From Crenobacter cavernae (GTDB lineage: Bacteria > Pseudomonadota > Gammaproteobacteria > Burkholderiales > Chromobacteriaceae), in NCBI RefSeq assembly GCF_003355495.1, contig NZ_CP031337.1, positions 2,857,001 to 2,921,000 on the forward strand: 64,000 nucleotides of DNA, read 5' to 3'. The translations under genes were made by a program, and so were the position numbers. The notes beneath the pieces are model-generated. The model made no database searches, was not told where the DNA came from, and worked only from the letters and a program-made list of their open reading frames with translations. Below, piece after piece: positions 44,553 through 53,685 of this stretch. How positions within the stretch are numbered: the stretch's first letter is position 1; each line of letters starts with the position of its first letter.

Positions 44553-44571
44553 GTCCAGACAAGCCATCGCC

Positions 44572-45381
44572 ATGAGTGAACTGAACGTTGTCATCGTCGG
44601 TGCCGGCGGCCGCATGGGCCGCGCGCTGATCGAATCGGTCCTGAACACCCCGAACGCGCGCCTCCACGCCGCGATCGAGCGCGCCGGCAACCCGCTGATC
44701 GGCCAGGATGCCGGCCTTTTCGTCGGCCGCCAGACCGGCGTCGCGATCAGCGACGGCCTGAACGCCGCGCTCGAAGGCGCCGACGTGCTGATCGACTTCA
44801 CCCGACCGGAAGCCACCCTCGCTTATCTGGACGCCTGCGTCGCGGCCAAGGTGAACATCATCATCGGCACCACCGGCTTCGACGATGCCGGCAAGGCCGC
44901 GATCGCCAAGGCGTCCGACGAGATCGGCATCGTGTTCGCACCCAACTTCAGCGTCGGCGTAAACCTGACCTTCAAGCTGCTCGACCTCGCTGCGCGCGTG
45001 CTGTCCGACGGTTACGACATCGAGATCGTCGAGGCGCACCACCGTCACAAGGTCGACGCACCGTCCGGCACCGCGCTGCGCATGGGCGAAGTCATCGCCG
45101 ACGCGCTCGGCCGCGACCTGAAAACCTGCGCCGTCTACGGCCGCGAAGGCGTGACCGGCGAACGCGACCCGGGCACCATCGGCTTCGCCACCGTGCGTGC
45201 CGGCGATGTGGTCGGCGACCACACCGCGCTGTTCGCCGCCATCGGCGAGCGCGTCGAGATCACGCACAAGGCATCGAGCCGCGCCACCTTCGCCAATGGC
45301 GCCGTGCGCGCCGCGCGCTGGCTGAAAGACCAGCAGAACGGCAAGGTGTACGACATGCAGGACGTGCTGGGTCTGCGCTGA
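44572..45381 (+). CDS. dapB: 4-hydroxy-tetrahydrodipicolinate reductase
   Basis: A 269-residue NAD(P)H-dependent enzyme of lysine/DAP synthesis. The dinucleotide-binding motif is VVIVGAGGRMGRALIE, and the catalytic region is EIVEAHHRHKVDAPSGTALRMGE with the His pair and Lys. GERDPGTIGFATVRAGDVVGDHTALFA is the conserved C-terminal core. Full length. A terminator 23 bases past the stop (45405-45425) separates it from the ABC permease, although the permease frame reaches back to the dapB stop. Confidence 0.97.
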   Translation: MSELNVVIVGAGGRMGRALIESVLNTPNARLHAAIERAGNPLIGQDAGLFVGRQTGVAISDGLNAALEGADVLIDFTRPEATLAYLDACVAAKVNIIIGTTGFDDAGKAAIAKASDEIGIVFAPNFSVGVNLTFKLLDLAARVLSDGYDIEIVEAHHRHKVDAPSGTALRMGEVIADALGRDLKTCAVYGREGVTGERDPGTIGFATVRAGDVVGDHTALFAAIGERVEITHKASSRATFANGAVRAARWLKDQQNGKVYDMQDVLGLR

Positions 45382-45404
45382 TGCGCGCCACGCCATCGCG
45401 ATCA

Positions 45405-45425
45405 GGGCGCCCAGGCGCCCTTTTT
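45405..45425 (+). terminator. dapB terminator
   Basis: GGGCGC and GCGCCC pair around CCAG, followed by TTTTT. Its position inside the longer possible permease frame argues that the permease starts downstream of it. Confidence 0.8.
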
Positions 45426-45431
45426 CCTTTG

Positions 45432-46412
45432 ATGCGCGCCGCCCCCGGCCTCGCCCTGTGGCTGACCGCGCTCACGCTCGCCGCCCTGCTCTCCCTGCTG
45501 GTCGACGGCAGCGACGCCTCGGCCAACGTGCGCGCGCTGTTCGCGCTGCCCGGCCACGATGCGTGGCTGGCCGAACTGCTCCACACGCTGCGCCTGCCGC
45601 GCGTGCTCGCCGCGGCGGGCGCCGGCGCACTGCTGGCCACCGCCGGCGCGACGGTTCAGCTGCTGTTCCGCAACCCGCTCGCCGAGCCGGGCCTGATCGG
45701 CGTCTCCGGCGGCGCGGCACTCGCCGCCGCAATCGGGCTGAGCCTCGGCGCCGGCGCACTCACGCTGACCGGCTTCGCTTTTGTCGGCGGCCTCGGCGCA
45801 CTGCTGCTCGCACGCCAGCTGTGCGGCCGCGACTTATCGGGCAGCCGGCTGATCCTCGCCGGCGTCGCGGTCAACTCGCTGACGGTCAGCCTGCTGACCC
45901 TGCTCATCGCCACGCTGCCCGACGGCCCGCTCAGAAGCGTCACCTTCTGGCTGATGGGCAGTTTCGCCGCCATGGACTGGCCGGGCGCTGCCGCGATGCT
46001 CGCGGCGATGCTGCCGGTGTGGCTGCTCCTGCGCCGTCAGGCCGACTTCCTGAACGCGCTGCAGTTCGGCGAAGCGGCCGCCTTCCACGTCGGCTTCGCC
46101 GTGTCGCGCCGGCTGCAATTGGCGGCGATGCTCGCGGCGCTGGCGACCGCGCTGGTCGTCTCGTCGGTCGGCATGATCGGTTTCGTCGGCCTGTTGGCAC
46201 CGCACCTGGCAAGGCTGATCTCGGGCGGTGAAGCGCGCAGACTGATGACGCTGTCTCCCGTGCTCGGCGCACTGGTCGCCGTGCTCGCCGACTGGATATC
46301 GCGGCTGGTGCTGGCGCCGGCGGAACTGCCGGTCGGCGTCGTCACCAGCCTGATCGGCGCGCCGTTCTTCCTGTGGCTACTCAACAGAGGCCGCGACCAT
46401 GCTGGAACTTGA
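45432..46412 (+). CDS. FecCD/BtuC-type ABC transporter permease
   Basis: A 326-residue inner-membrane permease for heme, siderophore or vitamin B12 import, with about nine or ten helices. LRLPRVLAAAGAGALLATAGATVQLLFRNPLAEPGLIGVSGGAALAA is the FecCD signature; SSVGMIGFVGLLAPHLARLISGG is the loop that contacts the ATPase. The frame opens at 45381 on the dapB stop, but a terminator lies in that stretch, so the ATG at 45432 (MRAAPGLALWLTALTL) is preferred. No periplasmic binding protein or receptor gene is adjacent. It overlaps the ATPase gene by 14 bases. Confidence 0.87.
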   Translation: MRAAPGLALWLTALTLAALLSLLVDGSDASANVRALFALPGHDAWLAELLHTLRLPRVLAAAGAGALLATAGATVQLLFRNPLAEPGLIGVSGGAALAAAIGLSLGAGALTLTGFAFVGGLGALLLARQLCGRDLSGSRLILAGVAVNSLTVSLLTLLIATLPDGPLRSVTFWLMGSFAAMDWPGAAAMLAAMLPVWLLLRRQADFLNALQFGEAAAFHVGFAVSRRLQLAAMLAALATALVVSSVGMIGFVGLLAPHLARLISGGEARRLMTLSPVLGALVAVLADWISRLVLAPAELPVGVVTSLIGAPFFLWLLNRGRDHAGT

Positions 46413-47169
46413 CGCGGTTGGCCGAGCCCTCGGACCGCGCCGCCTCGGGCCGGTGTCGCTGACCGTCGCACAGGGCGAAGTGCTGGCGCTACTCGGACCG
46501 AACGGTGCAGGCAAGAGTTCGCTGCTGCAACTGGCGACGGGCTTGGCACGGCCGGACCGTGGCGAAGTGCGGCTCGCCGGCCAAGCGATATCGCGCCTCT
46601 CGGCTGTCGAGCTGGCTTCGCGCCGGGCCGTGCTTGAGCAAGCCGCCCGACTCCCGGCGCGCTGCATCGTTCGCGAAGTGGTCGAAGGCGGTGCGTGCCG
46701 TCAGCACGGCGCCAACCCGCAAAGGTTGGCCGAGGTATTGCAGAGGACCGGGGTAGACAGGCTCGCCGACCGGCTGACCGACAAGCTGTCGGGCGGCGAA
46801 GCGCAGCGGGTGTTGCTCGCGCGCGCCTGGTACCAGTTGCTGTCGTCGAAGCAGGCCGAACGCTACCTGCTGCTCGACGAACCGACGGCCATGCTCGACA
46901 TCGGCGCGGCCGACGCGTTGCTCGCCGACATCGCCAGCACGGCCCGCACGGAAAACATCGGCGTACTGGCGGTGGTGCACGACCTCAACCTTGCATTGCG
47001 CCACGCCGACCGGGTCGCGCTGATCAATAACGGCCAGTGCGTCGCTATCGGGCCGACCGCCGAAGTAATGCGCGCGGAACGGCTCGAAGCGGTCTATGGC
47101 GTCAGGTTGGCCGAGCTCGGCCACCCCGAGGAAGCCGACTGGCGCGCCTTCATCCCTTTGCGCGATTGA
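46399..47169 (+). CDS. ABC transporter ATP-binding protein, HmuV/BtuD-like
   Basis: A 256-residue ATPase for the permease upstream. Walker A GPNGAGKS is at residues 33-40, the signature LSGGE at 130-134, and Walker B YLLLDEP at 156-162, followed by the VVHDLNLALRHADR H-loop. HmuV/FhuC-like ending with LEAVYGV. Heme or a siderophore is more likely than B12, but nothing nearby decides this. Three copies of the uptake-like word lie in this gene (46418, 46726, 47107), two read as Leu-Ala-Glu and one as Val-Gly-Arg. Confidence 0.87.
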   Translation: MLELDAVGRALGPRRLGPVSLTVAQGEVLALLGPNGAGKSSLLQLATGLARPDRGEVRLAGQAISRLSAVELASRRAVLEQAARLPARCIVREVVEGGACRQHGANPQRLAEVLQRTGVDRLADRLTDKLSGGEAQRVLLARAWYQLLSSKQAERYLLLDEPTAMLDIGAADALLADIASTARTENIGVLAVVHDLNLALRHADRVALINNGQCVAIGPTAEVMRAERLEAVYGVRLAELGHPEEADWRAFIPLRD

Positions 47170-47206
47170 ATCCTGAGCCCGCTCGAGCGACAGACCGACC
47201 CTTCCA

Positions 47207-47238
47207 CAAAAAACGGCACCCCGCGGGGTGCCGTTTTT
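47207..47238. terminator. Bidirectional terminator between the ABC ATPase and spoVR
   Basis: ACGGCACCCC and GGGGTGCCGT form a 10-bp stem around GC, with AAAAAA before and TTTTTG after. It serves two convergent genes. Confidence 0.9.
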
Positions 47239-47256
47239 GTTTGCGATCAACCGTTT

Positions 47257-48777
47257 CTAAGCCATCGCCAGCACGTGTGAATCGACCTTGCACTCATACA
47301 GATGGTGGACCTCACCGTCCTCGTCGACGCTCTCGAGCCGCACGTTGAAGCCCCACAGCCGCGCTACATGCTTGAGCACCTCGTTCGCGCTGGCTGCTTC
47401 GAGCGGACGACGGTGGTGCATGACATGGCGCAGCGTCAGGCTGCGATCGCCACGCATGTTCACCGACCACACCTGGATGTTCGGTTCGCGAGAGCCGAGG
47501 TTGTACTGTTCGGCCAGATGCGAGCGCACCTCGCGGTAGCCCGACTCGTCGTGAATCGCCTCGACCAGCAGCTTGTCTTCCTGATCGTCGTCACGGATCG
47601 CAAAGAGGCGGAAGTCGCGAATCAGCTTCGGCGACAGGTACTGCGAGATGAAACTCTCATCCTTGAAGTTCTTCATCGCGAACTCGAGCACCTCGCGCCA
47701 CGGCGCACCGGCGATGTCGGGGAACCAGTCGCGATCCTCGGCCGTCGGGTGTTCGCAGATGCGGCGGATGTCCTGGTACATCCCGAAACCGAGCGCGTAC
47801 ACGTTGATGCCGCGATACCACGGCGCGGTCACCGGCGGTTGGTAGACGACGTTGGTGTGGCTTTGCAGGAATTCCATCATGAAGCCATCGGTCACCAGAC
47901 CCTTGTCGTACAAGCGGTTGAGGATGGTGTAGTGCCAGAACGTGGCCCAACCCTCGTTCATCACCTGGGTCTGGCGCTGCGGGTAAAAGTACTGCGCGAC
48001 CTTGCGCACGATGCGCACCAGTTCGCGCTGCCACGGCTCGAGCAGCTGAGCCGATTTCTCGAAGAAGTACAGCAGGTTTTCCTGCGGTTCGGATGGAAAA
48101 CGCGGCGCCGCATGGCCGGAGCCGTCCTTGCCGCGCTTCGGGATGGTGCGCCACAGATCGTTCACCTGCAGTTGCAGATACTGTTCGCGCTCGGCCTGGC
48201 GCGCCTGCTCCTTCGCCATAGACAGCTTCTGCGGGCGTTTGTAGCGGTCGACGCCGTAGTTCATCAATGCGTGGCAGGAATCGAGGATCTGCTCGACTGC
48301 ATCGACGCCGTGCCGCTCCTCGCACTGCGAGATGTATTTCTTGGCGAACACCAGGTAGTCGATGATCGCCGACGCGTCGGTCCACGATCGGAACAGGTAG
48401 TTGCCCTTGAAAAAGCTGTTGTGACCGTAGGCGGCATGGGCAGTCACCAACGCCTGCATCGTCATGGAGTTTTCTTCCATCAGGTAGGCGATGCAAGGGT
48501 TGGAGTTGATCACGATTTCGTAGGCGAGCCCCATCTGGCCGCGCTTGTAGCTCTTCTCGGTCGCGACGAAGTGCTTGCCGAACGACCAGTGATGGTAGTT
48601 GACCGGCATGCCGACCGACGAATAGGCGTCCATCATCTGTTCGGCGGTGATCACCTCGAGCTGGATCGGGTAAACGTCGAGTTTGAACTCGTCGACGGCA
48701 ATCTCGCGGATCGCATGGTTGTAACGCTCGACCAGATCGAAGGTCCATTCAGACCCGGTGGAAATAGGCGTTTTCAT
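47257..48777 (-). CDS. SpoVR-family protein (YcgB-like)
   Basis: A 506-residue cytoplasmic protein of the SpoVR/YcgB family: EWTFDLVERYNHAIREIAVDEFKLDVYPIQLEVITAEQMMDAYSSVGMPVNYHHWSFGKHF, GLAYEIVINSNPCIAYLMEENSMTMQALVTAHAAYGHNSFFKGNYLF and MNEGWATFWHYTILNRLYDKG. It has a metalloprotease-like look (conserved His and Glu) but no proven activity. The frame opens at 48879, but the ATG at 48777 (MKTPIST) has AGGGG upstream. It is the last gene of the conserved prkA-yeaH-spoVR stress cluster, 10 bases after yeaH. Confidence 0.95.
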   Translation of the reverse strand: MKTPISTGSEWTFDLVERYNHAIREIAVDEFKLDVYPIQLEVITAEQMMDAYSSVGMPVNYHHWSFGKHFVATEKSYKRGQMGLAYEIVINSNPCIAYLMEENSMTMQALVTAHAAYGHNSFFKGNYLFRSWTDASAIIDYLVFAKKYISQCEERHGVDAVEQILDSCHALMNYGVDRYKRPQKLSMAKEQARQAEREQYLQLQVNDLWRTIPKRGKDGSGHAAPRFPSEPQENLLYFFEKSAQLLEPWQRELVRIVRKVAQYFYPQRQTQVMNEGWATFWHYTILNRLYDKGLVTDGFMMEFLQSHTNVVYQPPVTAPWYRGINVYALGFGMYQDIRRICEHPTAEDRDWFPDIAGAPWREVLEFAMKNFKDESFISQYLSPKLIRDFRLFAIRDDDQEDKLLVEAIHDESGYREVRSHLAEQYNLGSREPNIQVWSVNMRGDRSLTLRHVMHHRRPLEAASANEVLKHVARLWGFNVRLESVDEDGEVHHLYECKVDSHVLAMA

Positions 48778-48787
48778 GGGCGCACCC

Positions 48788-50062
48788 CTAACGCGCGGCG
48801 GCGTGGTTAGGCTGACGTTTGAACAGTTCGCGGAACACCGGGTAGATATCGGCCGCCGAGTGGATGCGTTGCATCGCAAAGTGCGGGTGCGATGGCTGAA
48901 GTTTCAGATACTCGTACCAAAGGTTCTGCGGCTCGCCCTCGGTGATCTCGATGTAGGCGAAGTAGCGGGAGACCGGCAGCAGGAAGTCATCGAGCACGCG
49001 CGCGCAGTTGACCGAATCGCTGTCCCAGTTGTCGCCGTCGGACGCCTGCGCCGCATAGATGTTCCACTCGGCCGGGTTGTAGCGCTTGGAGACAACTTCC
49101 TTCATCAGGTTCAGCGCCGACGACACCACCGTGCCGCCGGACTCGCGCGAGTGGAAGAAGTCGTGCTCGTTCACCTCGACCGCGCTGGTATGGTGACGGA
49201 TGAAAACCACCTCGATCTTCTCGTAGTTCCGCTCGAGAAAGAGGTAGAGCAGGATGAAGAAACGCTTGGCCATGTCCTTCTTGGCCTCGTCCATCGAGCC
49301 GGAAACGTCCATGATGCAGAACATCACCGCTTTACTGGTCGGCTTCATCTCCTTGACGCGGTTGTTGTAGCGCAGGTCGAACGGGTCGATGAAGGGAATG
49401 TGGCTGAGGCGCTCGCGCAAGGCGTGGATGTTGCGGCGTTTCTCGCGAACCTCGATATCGTTGTCCTCGTCGGATTCGAGCAGCGTGTCGAGCTCTTCCT
49501 CGGCTTCGGACAACTGGCTGAGCGTCGGGGCCGACACCGCCACGCGACGCGCCAGCGCGCCGCGCAGCGAACGCACGACGTTGATATTGGTCGGCGTACC
49601 GTCGCTGGTAAAGCCGGCGCGCACCGTTTTCCACTCTTCTAGGCCGATCAGCTGGTTTTTCACCAGATTGGGCAACTCTAGGTCGTCGAAGAACACGCTC
49701 ATGAATTCTTCGCGCGACAATTCGAAGACGAAGTCGTCCTCGCCTTCGCCGTCGTTGCTCGCCTTGCCGCCGCCACCGCCTCCACCCTGTGGTCGGTTGA
49801 TCTTGTCCCCTTTGATGAACTCCTCGTTGCCGGGGTGCACGTAGTCCCACACTCCGCCCTGGCCGTGGTGGAACACCGGTTCTGAGATGTCCTTCACCGG
49901 GATCGATACCTTCTCGCCACTCTCAAGATCGGTAATGCTCCGCCCCTTGATCGCCTTGGTGACGGCCTCTTTGATTTGGCTCTTGAAACGGCGCAAGAAC
50001 CGTTCGCGGTTGACCGCGGACTTGTTCTTGCCGTTCAGACGCCTGTCTATGATGTGGGCCAT
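48788..50062 (-). CDS. yeaH: DUF444 / YeaH-YhbH family protein
   Basis: A 424-residue protein of unknown biochemical function, always found with PrkA and often SpoVR. The N-terminus is basic (MAHIIDRRLNGKNKSAVNRERFLRRFKSQIKEAV). A glycine run (PQGGGGGGGKAS) precedes a von Willebrand A-like domain with the metal-site motif FCIMDVSGSMDEAKKDMAKRFFILLYLFL and HTSAVEVNEHDFFHSRESGGTVVSSAL. The ATG at 50062 has GGAG 6 bases upstream; another ATG at 50080 is in frame. In enteric bacteria the cluster is induced by starvation and nitrogen stress. Confidence 0.94.
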   Translation of the reverse strand: MAHIIDRRLNGKNKSAVNRERFLRRFKSQIKEAVTKAIKGRSITDLESGEKVSIPVKDISEPVFHHGQGGVWDYVHPGNEEFIKGDKINRPQGGGGGGGKASNDGEGEDDFVFELSREEFMSVFFDDLELPNLVKNQLIGLEEWKTVRAGFTSDGTPTNINVVRSLRGALARRVAVSAPTLSQLSEAEEELDTLLESDEDNDIEVREKRRNIHALRERLSHIPFIDPFDLRYNNRVKEMKPTSKAVMFCIMDVSGSMDEAKKDMAKRFFILLYLFLERNYEKIEVVFIRHHTSAVEVNEHDFFHSRESGGTVVSSALNLMKEVVSKRYNPAEWNIYAAQASDGDNWDSDSVNCARVLDDFLLPVSRYFAYIEITEGEPQNLWYEYLKLQPSHPHFAMQRIHSAADIYPVFRELFKRQPNHAAAR

Positions 50063-50124
50063 GTCTCGCTCCGTGGACATAAGGTGAGGGCCGGGGCGAC
50101 CGTTGCCGCCCCGGCCTCACGTCA

Positions 50125-52053
50125 TCACGACGACTTGCGTACTCGCAGATACCATTCGCACAGGAGCCGCACCTGCTTGGCGGTATACCCTTTCTCCACC
50201 ATGCGGTTGACGAAGTCCTCGTGCTTCTTGGCGTCTTCGGCGCTCGCCTTGGCATTAAACGAGATAACCGGCAGCAACTCCTCGGTATTCGAGAACATTT
50301 TCTTCTCGATCACCGTGCGCAGCTTCTCATAGCTGGTCCAGGTCGGATTCTTGCCGCCGTTGTTGGCCCTCGCCCGCAGTACGAAGTTGACGATCTCGTT
50401 GCGGAAGTCTTTTGGATTGGAAATGCCTGCCGGTTTCTCGATCTTTTCTAGTTCGTTGTTCAAGGAGTTGCGATCGAATATCTCGCCGGTGTCCTGGTCT
50501 CGGTACTCCTGGTCCTGAATCCAGTAGTCGGCGAAGGTCACATAACGGTCGAAGATGTTCTGGCCGTATTCGCTGTAGCTTTCGAGGTAGGCGGTCTGGA
50601 TTTCCTTACCGATGAACTCGACGTACTTCGGTGCGAGGTACTCCTTGATGAAGGTCAGGTACTTCTGCTCGGTTTCGCCGGGGAACTGCTCGCGTTCGAC
50701 CTGTTGCTCGAGCACGTACAAGAGATGCACCGGGTTGGCCGCGATCTCGCTGTGGTCGAAGTTGAACACGCGCGACAGTATCTTGTAGGCGAACCGGGTG
50801 GAAAGGCCGCTCATCCCCTCGTCCACTCCGGCGAAGTCGCGGTATTCCTGGATCGACTTCGCTTTCGGATCGGTGTCCTTGAGGTTCTCGCCGTCGTACA
50901 CCTGCATCTTGCTGTACAGGCTGGAGTTTTCCGGCTCTTTGATCCGCGAGAGTGCGGCGAACTGCGCCATCATCTTCAACGTTCCCGGCGCGCACGGCGA
51001 ATTCGCGAGCGAGGAGTTGCGGATCAACTTGTCGTAGATCTTCACCTCATCGGTCACGCGCAGGCAGTACGGTACCTTGACGATGAAAATACGGTCGAGG
51101 AAGGCCTCGTTGTTCTTGTTGTTCTTGAACTGCTTCCATTCCGACTCGTTCGAGTGCGCGAGGATGATGCCGTCGAACGGGATCGCACCGAAGCCTTCGG
51201 TCCCCTTGAAGTTGCCTTCCTGGGTCGCGGTCAACAGTGGGTGCAAGACCTTGATCGGCGCCTTGAACATCTCGACGAATTCGAGCAGGCCCTGGTTTGC
51301 CAAGCACAGGCCACCGGAATAGCTGTAGGCGTCCGTATCGTCCTGCGCGTATTTCTCGAGCTTGCGGATGTCGACCTTGCCGACCAGCGAGCTGATGTCC
51401 TGATTGTTCTCGTCGCCCGGCTCGGTTTTCGACACGGCGATCTGCTTGAGCACCGACGGGTAACGCCTCACCACGCGGAACTGGCTGATGTCGCCGTTGA
51501 ACTCGTTGAGCCGTTTCACCGCCCACGGGCTCGGGATGGCTCGCAGATAGCGGCGTGGGATGCCGTACTCCTCCTCGAGGATCGGACCGTCTTCGTCGTA
51601 GTTGAACAGGCCGAGCGGCGACTCGTTCAACGGGCTGCCCTTTAGGCAGTAGAACGGCACGCGCTCCATCAGCTCCTTGAGCTTCTCGGCTATCGACGAT
51701 TTGCCGCCGCCCACCGGGCCCAGGAGGTAGAGGATTTGTTTTTTCTCCTCCAAGCCTTGCGCGGCGTGGCGGAAGTACGCGACGACCTGCTCGATCACCT
51801 CTTCGGTGCCGTAGAAGTCGCGGAAGGCCGGGTAGATTTTCACGACCTTGTTGGAGAAGATGCGCGACAGCCTCGGGTCGTGGCGGGTATCGACCAATTC
51901 CGGCTCGCCGATTGCCATCAGCATGCGCTCGGCGGCGGACGCGTAGGCGGAAGGGTCGTTCTTGCAGAGGTCCAGGTACTCCTGGACGGTGTATTCCTCT
52001 TCCCGCGTACGATCGTAGCGGGTGGCATAGTGACCGAAAATATCCGGGTACAT
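50125..52053 (-). CDS. prkA: PrkA serine protein kinase (YeaG-like)
   Basis: A 642-residue protein with an N-terminal AAA+ domain (Walker A GPVGGGKS at residues 112-119; LAHSNESEWKQFKNNKNNEAFLDRI later) and a C-terminal kinase-like PrkA domain. YGTEEVIEQVVAYFRHAAQGLEEKKQILYLLG and SYSGGLCLANQGLLEFVEMFKAPIKVLHPLLTATQEGNF are family signatures. It acts as a stationary-phase and stress regulator in several bacteria, and protease activity has also been reported for homologues. AAGGAGTGAGCC precedes the ATG. It heads the prkA-yeaH-spoVR cluster. Confidence 0.96.
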   Translation of the reverse strand: MYPDIFGHYATRYDRTREEEYTVQEYLDLCKNDPSAYASAAERMLMAIGEPELVDTRHDPRLSRIFSNKVVKIYPAFRDFYGTEEVIEQVVAYFRHAAQGLEEKKQILYLLGPVGGGKSSIAEKLKELMERVPFYCLKGSPLNESPLGLFNYDEDGPILEEEYGIPRRYLRAIPSPWAVKRLNEFNGDISQFRVVRRYPSVLKQIAVSKTEPGDENNQDISSLVGKVDIRKLEKYAQDDTDAYSYSGGLCLANQGLLEFVEMFKAPIKVLHPLLTATQEGNFKGTEGFGAIPFDGIILAHSNESEWKQFKNNKNNEAFLDRIFIVKVPYCLRVTDEVKIYDKLIRNSSLANSPCAPGTLKMMAQFAALSRIKEPENSSLYSKMQVYDGENLKDTDPKAKSIQEYRDFAGVDEGMSGLSTRFAYKILSRVFNFDHSEIAANPVHLLYVLEQQVEREQFPGETEQKYLTFIKEYLAPKYVEFIGKEIQTAYLESYSEYGQNIFDRYVTFADYWIQDQEYRDQDTGEIFDRNSLNNELEKIEKPAGISNPKDFRNEIVNFVLRARANNGGKNPTWTSYEKLRTVIEKKMFSNTEELLPVISFNAKASAEDAKKHEDFVNRMVEKGYTAKQVRLLCEWYLRVRKSS

Positions 52054-52179
52054 GGCTCACTCCTTCGCTCTGTCGGGGGGGGAGCTCGCGTAAAGCGCCA
52101 TGCGTCCCACTACCCCCTTGTTGGATTAGAGTTTGGCTTACCGATGACGGTTCGCTCGTGTTTTGTTGCTTTGTTTTGG

Positions 52180-52185
52180 GTATAG
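52180..52185 (-). promoter_or_regulatory. Candidate sigma-S-like -10 element for prkA
   Basis: On the minus strand TGTGCTATACCC contains CTATAC preceded by TG at the extended position, resembling sigma-38 promoters. It is about 130 bases before the prkA start in a gene-free gap (52054-52267). No good -35 is visible. Confidence 0.35.
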
Positions 52186-52267
52186 CACAGCGTCACGGTG
52201 GTCCACCGGCAATTGCAATGGCAATTCAAAAAGCACGACACAATGCCGTCAGGGCAAGGGAGAGGCG

Positions 52268-52585
52268 TCAGGATTTTCTTTTGACGATCCGTACACCGAT
52301 GTCGTAGAGCCGTCCGGGATCGACTTCCTGGCAGCGGCAGACTTCGGCTTCAACGATAAAGGGCTTGGCGGGGATGTTGCCGACCGGTGGCACGCGCAGC
52401 GTGACCTCGAGCCGTTCGGCGTATCGGGGGACGAAGGAGGTGCGAATGGCGATGCCGTCGACCGAGAGGTCGATGCATTCGCCGTAATGGACGTCGCCGG
52501 TTAGCAGCGACTTGATGCGCGCCCGGCAGCCCATCGGCAGCCGGCGCGCGCGCCGGCGTTCGGAGCGCGCGTCAAACGGGCACAC
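52268..52585 (-). CDS. PilZ-domain protein
   Basis: A 105-residue single PilZ domain, the usual receptor for cyclic di-GMP. The N-terminal RSERRRARRLPMG carries the Arg-rich RxxxR motif, and the later CIDLSVDGIAIRTS matches the (D/N)xSxxG box. With both motifs present, c-di-GMP binding is likely. The start is a GTG at 52585, overlapping the NUDIX gene by 14 bases; a shorter form from 52534 would lose the RxxxR motif. A c-di-GMP-producing type of enzyme (GGDEF) is encoded at 58.2-63.3 kb. Confidence 0.85.
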   Translation of the reverse strand: MCPFDARSERRRARRLPMGCRARIKSLLTGDVHYGECIDLSVDGIAIRTSFVPRYAERLEVTLRVPPVGNIPAKPFIVEAEVCRCQEVDPGRLYDIGVRIVKRKS

Positions 52586-53129
52586 CGGGAAGCATCCCGT
52601 TCTGGTGGGCGGCGAGCCAGTGCAGGCCGACGATGGACTTGCTGTCGCAGACTTCGCCGCTCAGCGCCATCGCCTGCACCTTCTTTAGAGGCACCACAAG
52701 CACTTCAAGAAACTCGCCGTCGTCGAGCGCGCGCTCCTGCTGCGTCAGCCCTGTGGCGAGAAAATAGTGGATCGCCTCGTCGGCGTAGCCGATGCACGGG
52801 AAGGCGGTACCGAGAAAGCGCCACCTGCGTGCGGTGTAGCCGGTTTCTTCAAGCAACTCGCGTTTTGCCGTGACCTCGGGCGCCTCGCCCGCATCGCGCT
52901 TGCCAGCCGGAATCTCGAGAAACTCGCGACGCAGCGGATAGCGGTACTGGCGCTCCATCACCAGTTCGTCTGCGTCGGTCAGCGCGAGCACCGCGACGGC
53001 ACCGGGGTGCTCGACGTATTCGCGCGTCGCTTCTTTGCCGTCGGGCAGGCGCACGCGGTCGCGGCGCAACGTGATGAAGCCGCCTTCTAAGATCACTTCG
53101 CTACTGAGTTCTTGTTCGGTCAATTCCAC
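52572..53129 (-). CDS. NUDIX hydrolase, ADP-ribose pyrophosphatase-like
   Basis: A 185-residue NUDIX enzyme. The Nudix box GKRDAGEAPEVTAKRELLEETGY (residues 76-98) is intact (Gx5Ex7REUxEExGU). VMERQYRYPLRREFLEIPAG in front of it is typical of ADP-ribose pyrophosphatases (NudF). I chose the GTG at 53129 (VELTEQELSSEVI), preceded by GGAAG; an ATG at 53156 in the same frame is an alternative. It overlaps the DUF2062 gene upstream by 29 bases and the PilZ gene downstream by 14. Confidence 0.87.
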   Translation of the reverse strand: MELTEQELSSEVILEGGFITLRRDRVRLPDGKEATREYVEHPGAVAVLALTDADELVMERQYRYPLRREFLEIPAGKRDAGEAPEVTAKRELLEETGYTARRWRFLGTAFPCIGYADEAIHYFLATGLTQQERALDDGEFLEVLVVPLKKVQAMALSGEVCDSKSIVGLHWLAAHQNGMLPGVPV

Positions 53130-53670
53130 GTTCTTGCTTCCGTTTCTTCCACGCATGTAGCAGATATAGACGCCAAAGCCCTCGCACAGCGACGTAGCCG
53201 ATAACGCCCAAAGTGACGCCCAGCGCCGGCACACCGACCAGGAGCGGCAGGCCGAGCTGGCCGAACCACGCCGCCCATTCCGAACACCACACCCACACAC
53301 CCTGATTATTCCATTCGGGTTGGACGATCATTGTACCGGCATGACCGTCGCCGAGTAAAAGCTGACCGTAGCGGAAAGCGAGAAAATACAGCGGCAGGTA
53401 GGTGAAAGGGTTGGTATAGAGCGTGGTGGCGAGCGCCACCGGCAGGTTGATGCGTAAAGCCAGCGCCAAGAGCGCGGCGGTCAGCATCTGCGTCGGGCCC
53501 GGCATCAGCCCCGAGAACAGGCCGACGGCGACCGCGAGCGCGACCTTGCGGCGGTTGAATGCCCAGTAGGCGGGCTGGTCGAGCCACGGCGCAAGCGGCC
53601 TCAGCCAGCGGTTGGCGAACAGCGCGTGGCGGTTGGGCAGGAAGCGGTGCAGGTGGCGGCGCGGCGACAT
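53101..53670 (-). CDS. DUF2062 membrane protein
   Basis: A 189-residue inner-membrane protein. AYWAFNRRKVALAVAVGLFSGLMPGPTQMLTAALLALALRINLPVALATTLYTNPFTYLPLYFLAFRYGQLLLG is the DUF2062 core, with the conserved GLFSGLMPGP and NPFTY. About four helices, with a very basic C-terminal tail (AWKKRKQERGIDRTRTQ). The function is unknown. It is the first gene of a DUF2062-NUDIX-PilZ operon with overlapping ends. Confidence 0.87.
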   Translation of the reverse strand: MSPRRHLHRFLPNRHALFANRWLRPLAPWLDQPAYWAFNRRKVALAVAVGLFSGLMPGPTQMLTAALLALALRINLPVALATTLYTNPFTYLPLYFLAFRYGQLLLGDGHAGTMIVQPEWNNQGVWVWCSEWAAWFGQLGLPLLVGVPALGVTLGVIGYVAVRGLWRLYLLHAWKKRKQERGIDRTRTQ

Positions 53671-53685
53671 GGCATCCGGTATGTG

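Noticed and set aside
45381..45431. Upstream start for the FecCD permease overlapping the dapB stop
   Set aside because: The extra 17 codons contain the dapB terminator hairpin, so the ATG at 45432 is more likely.
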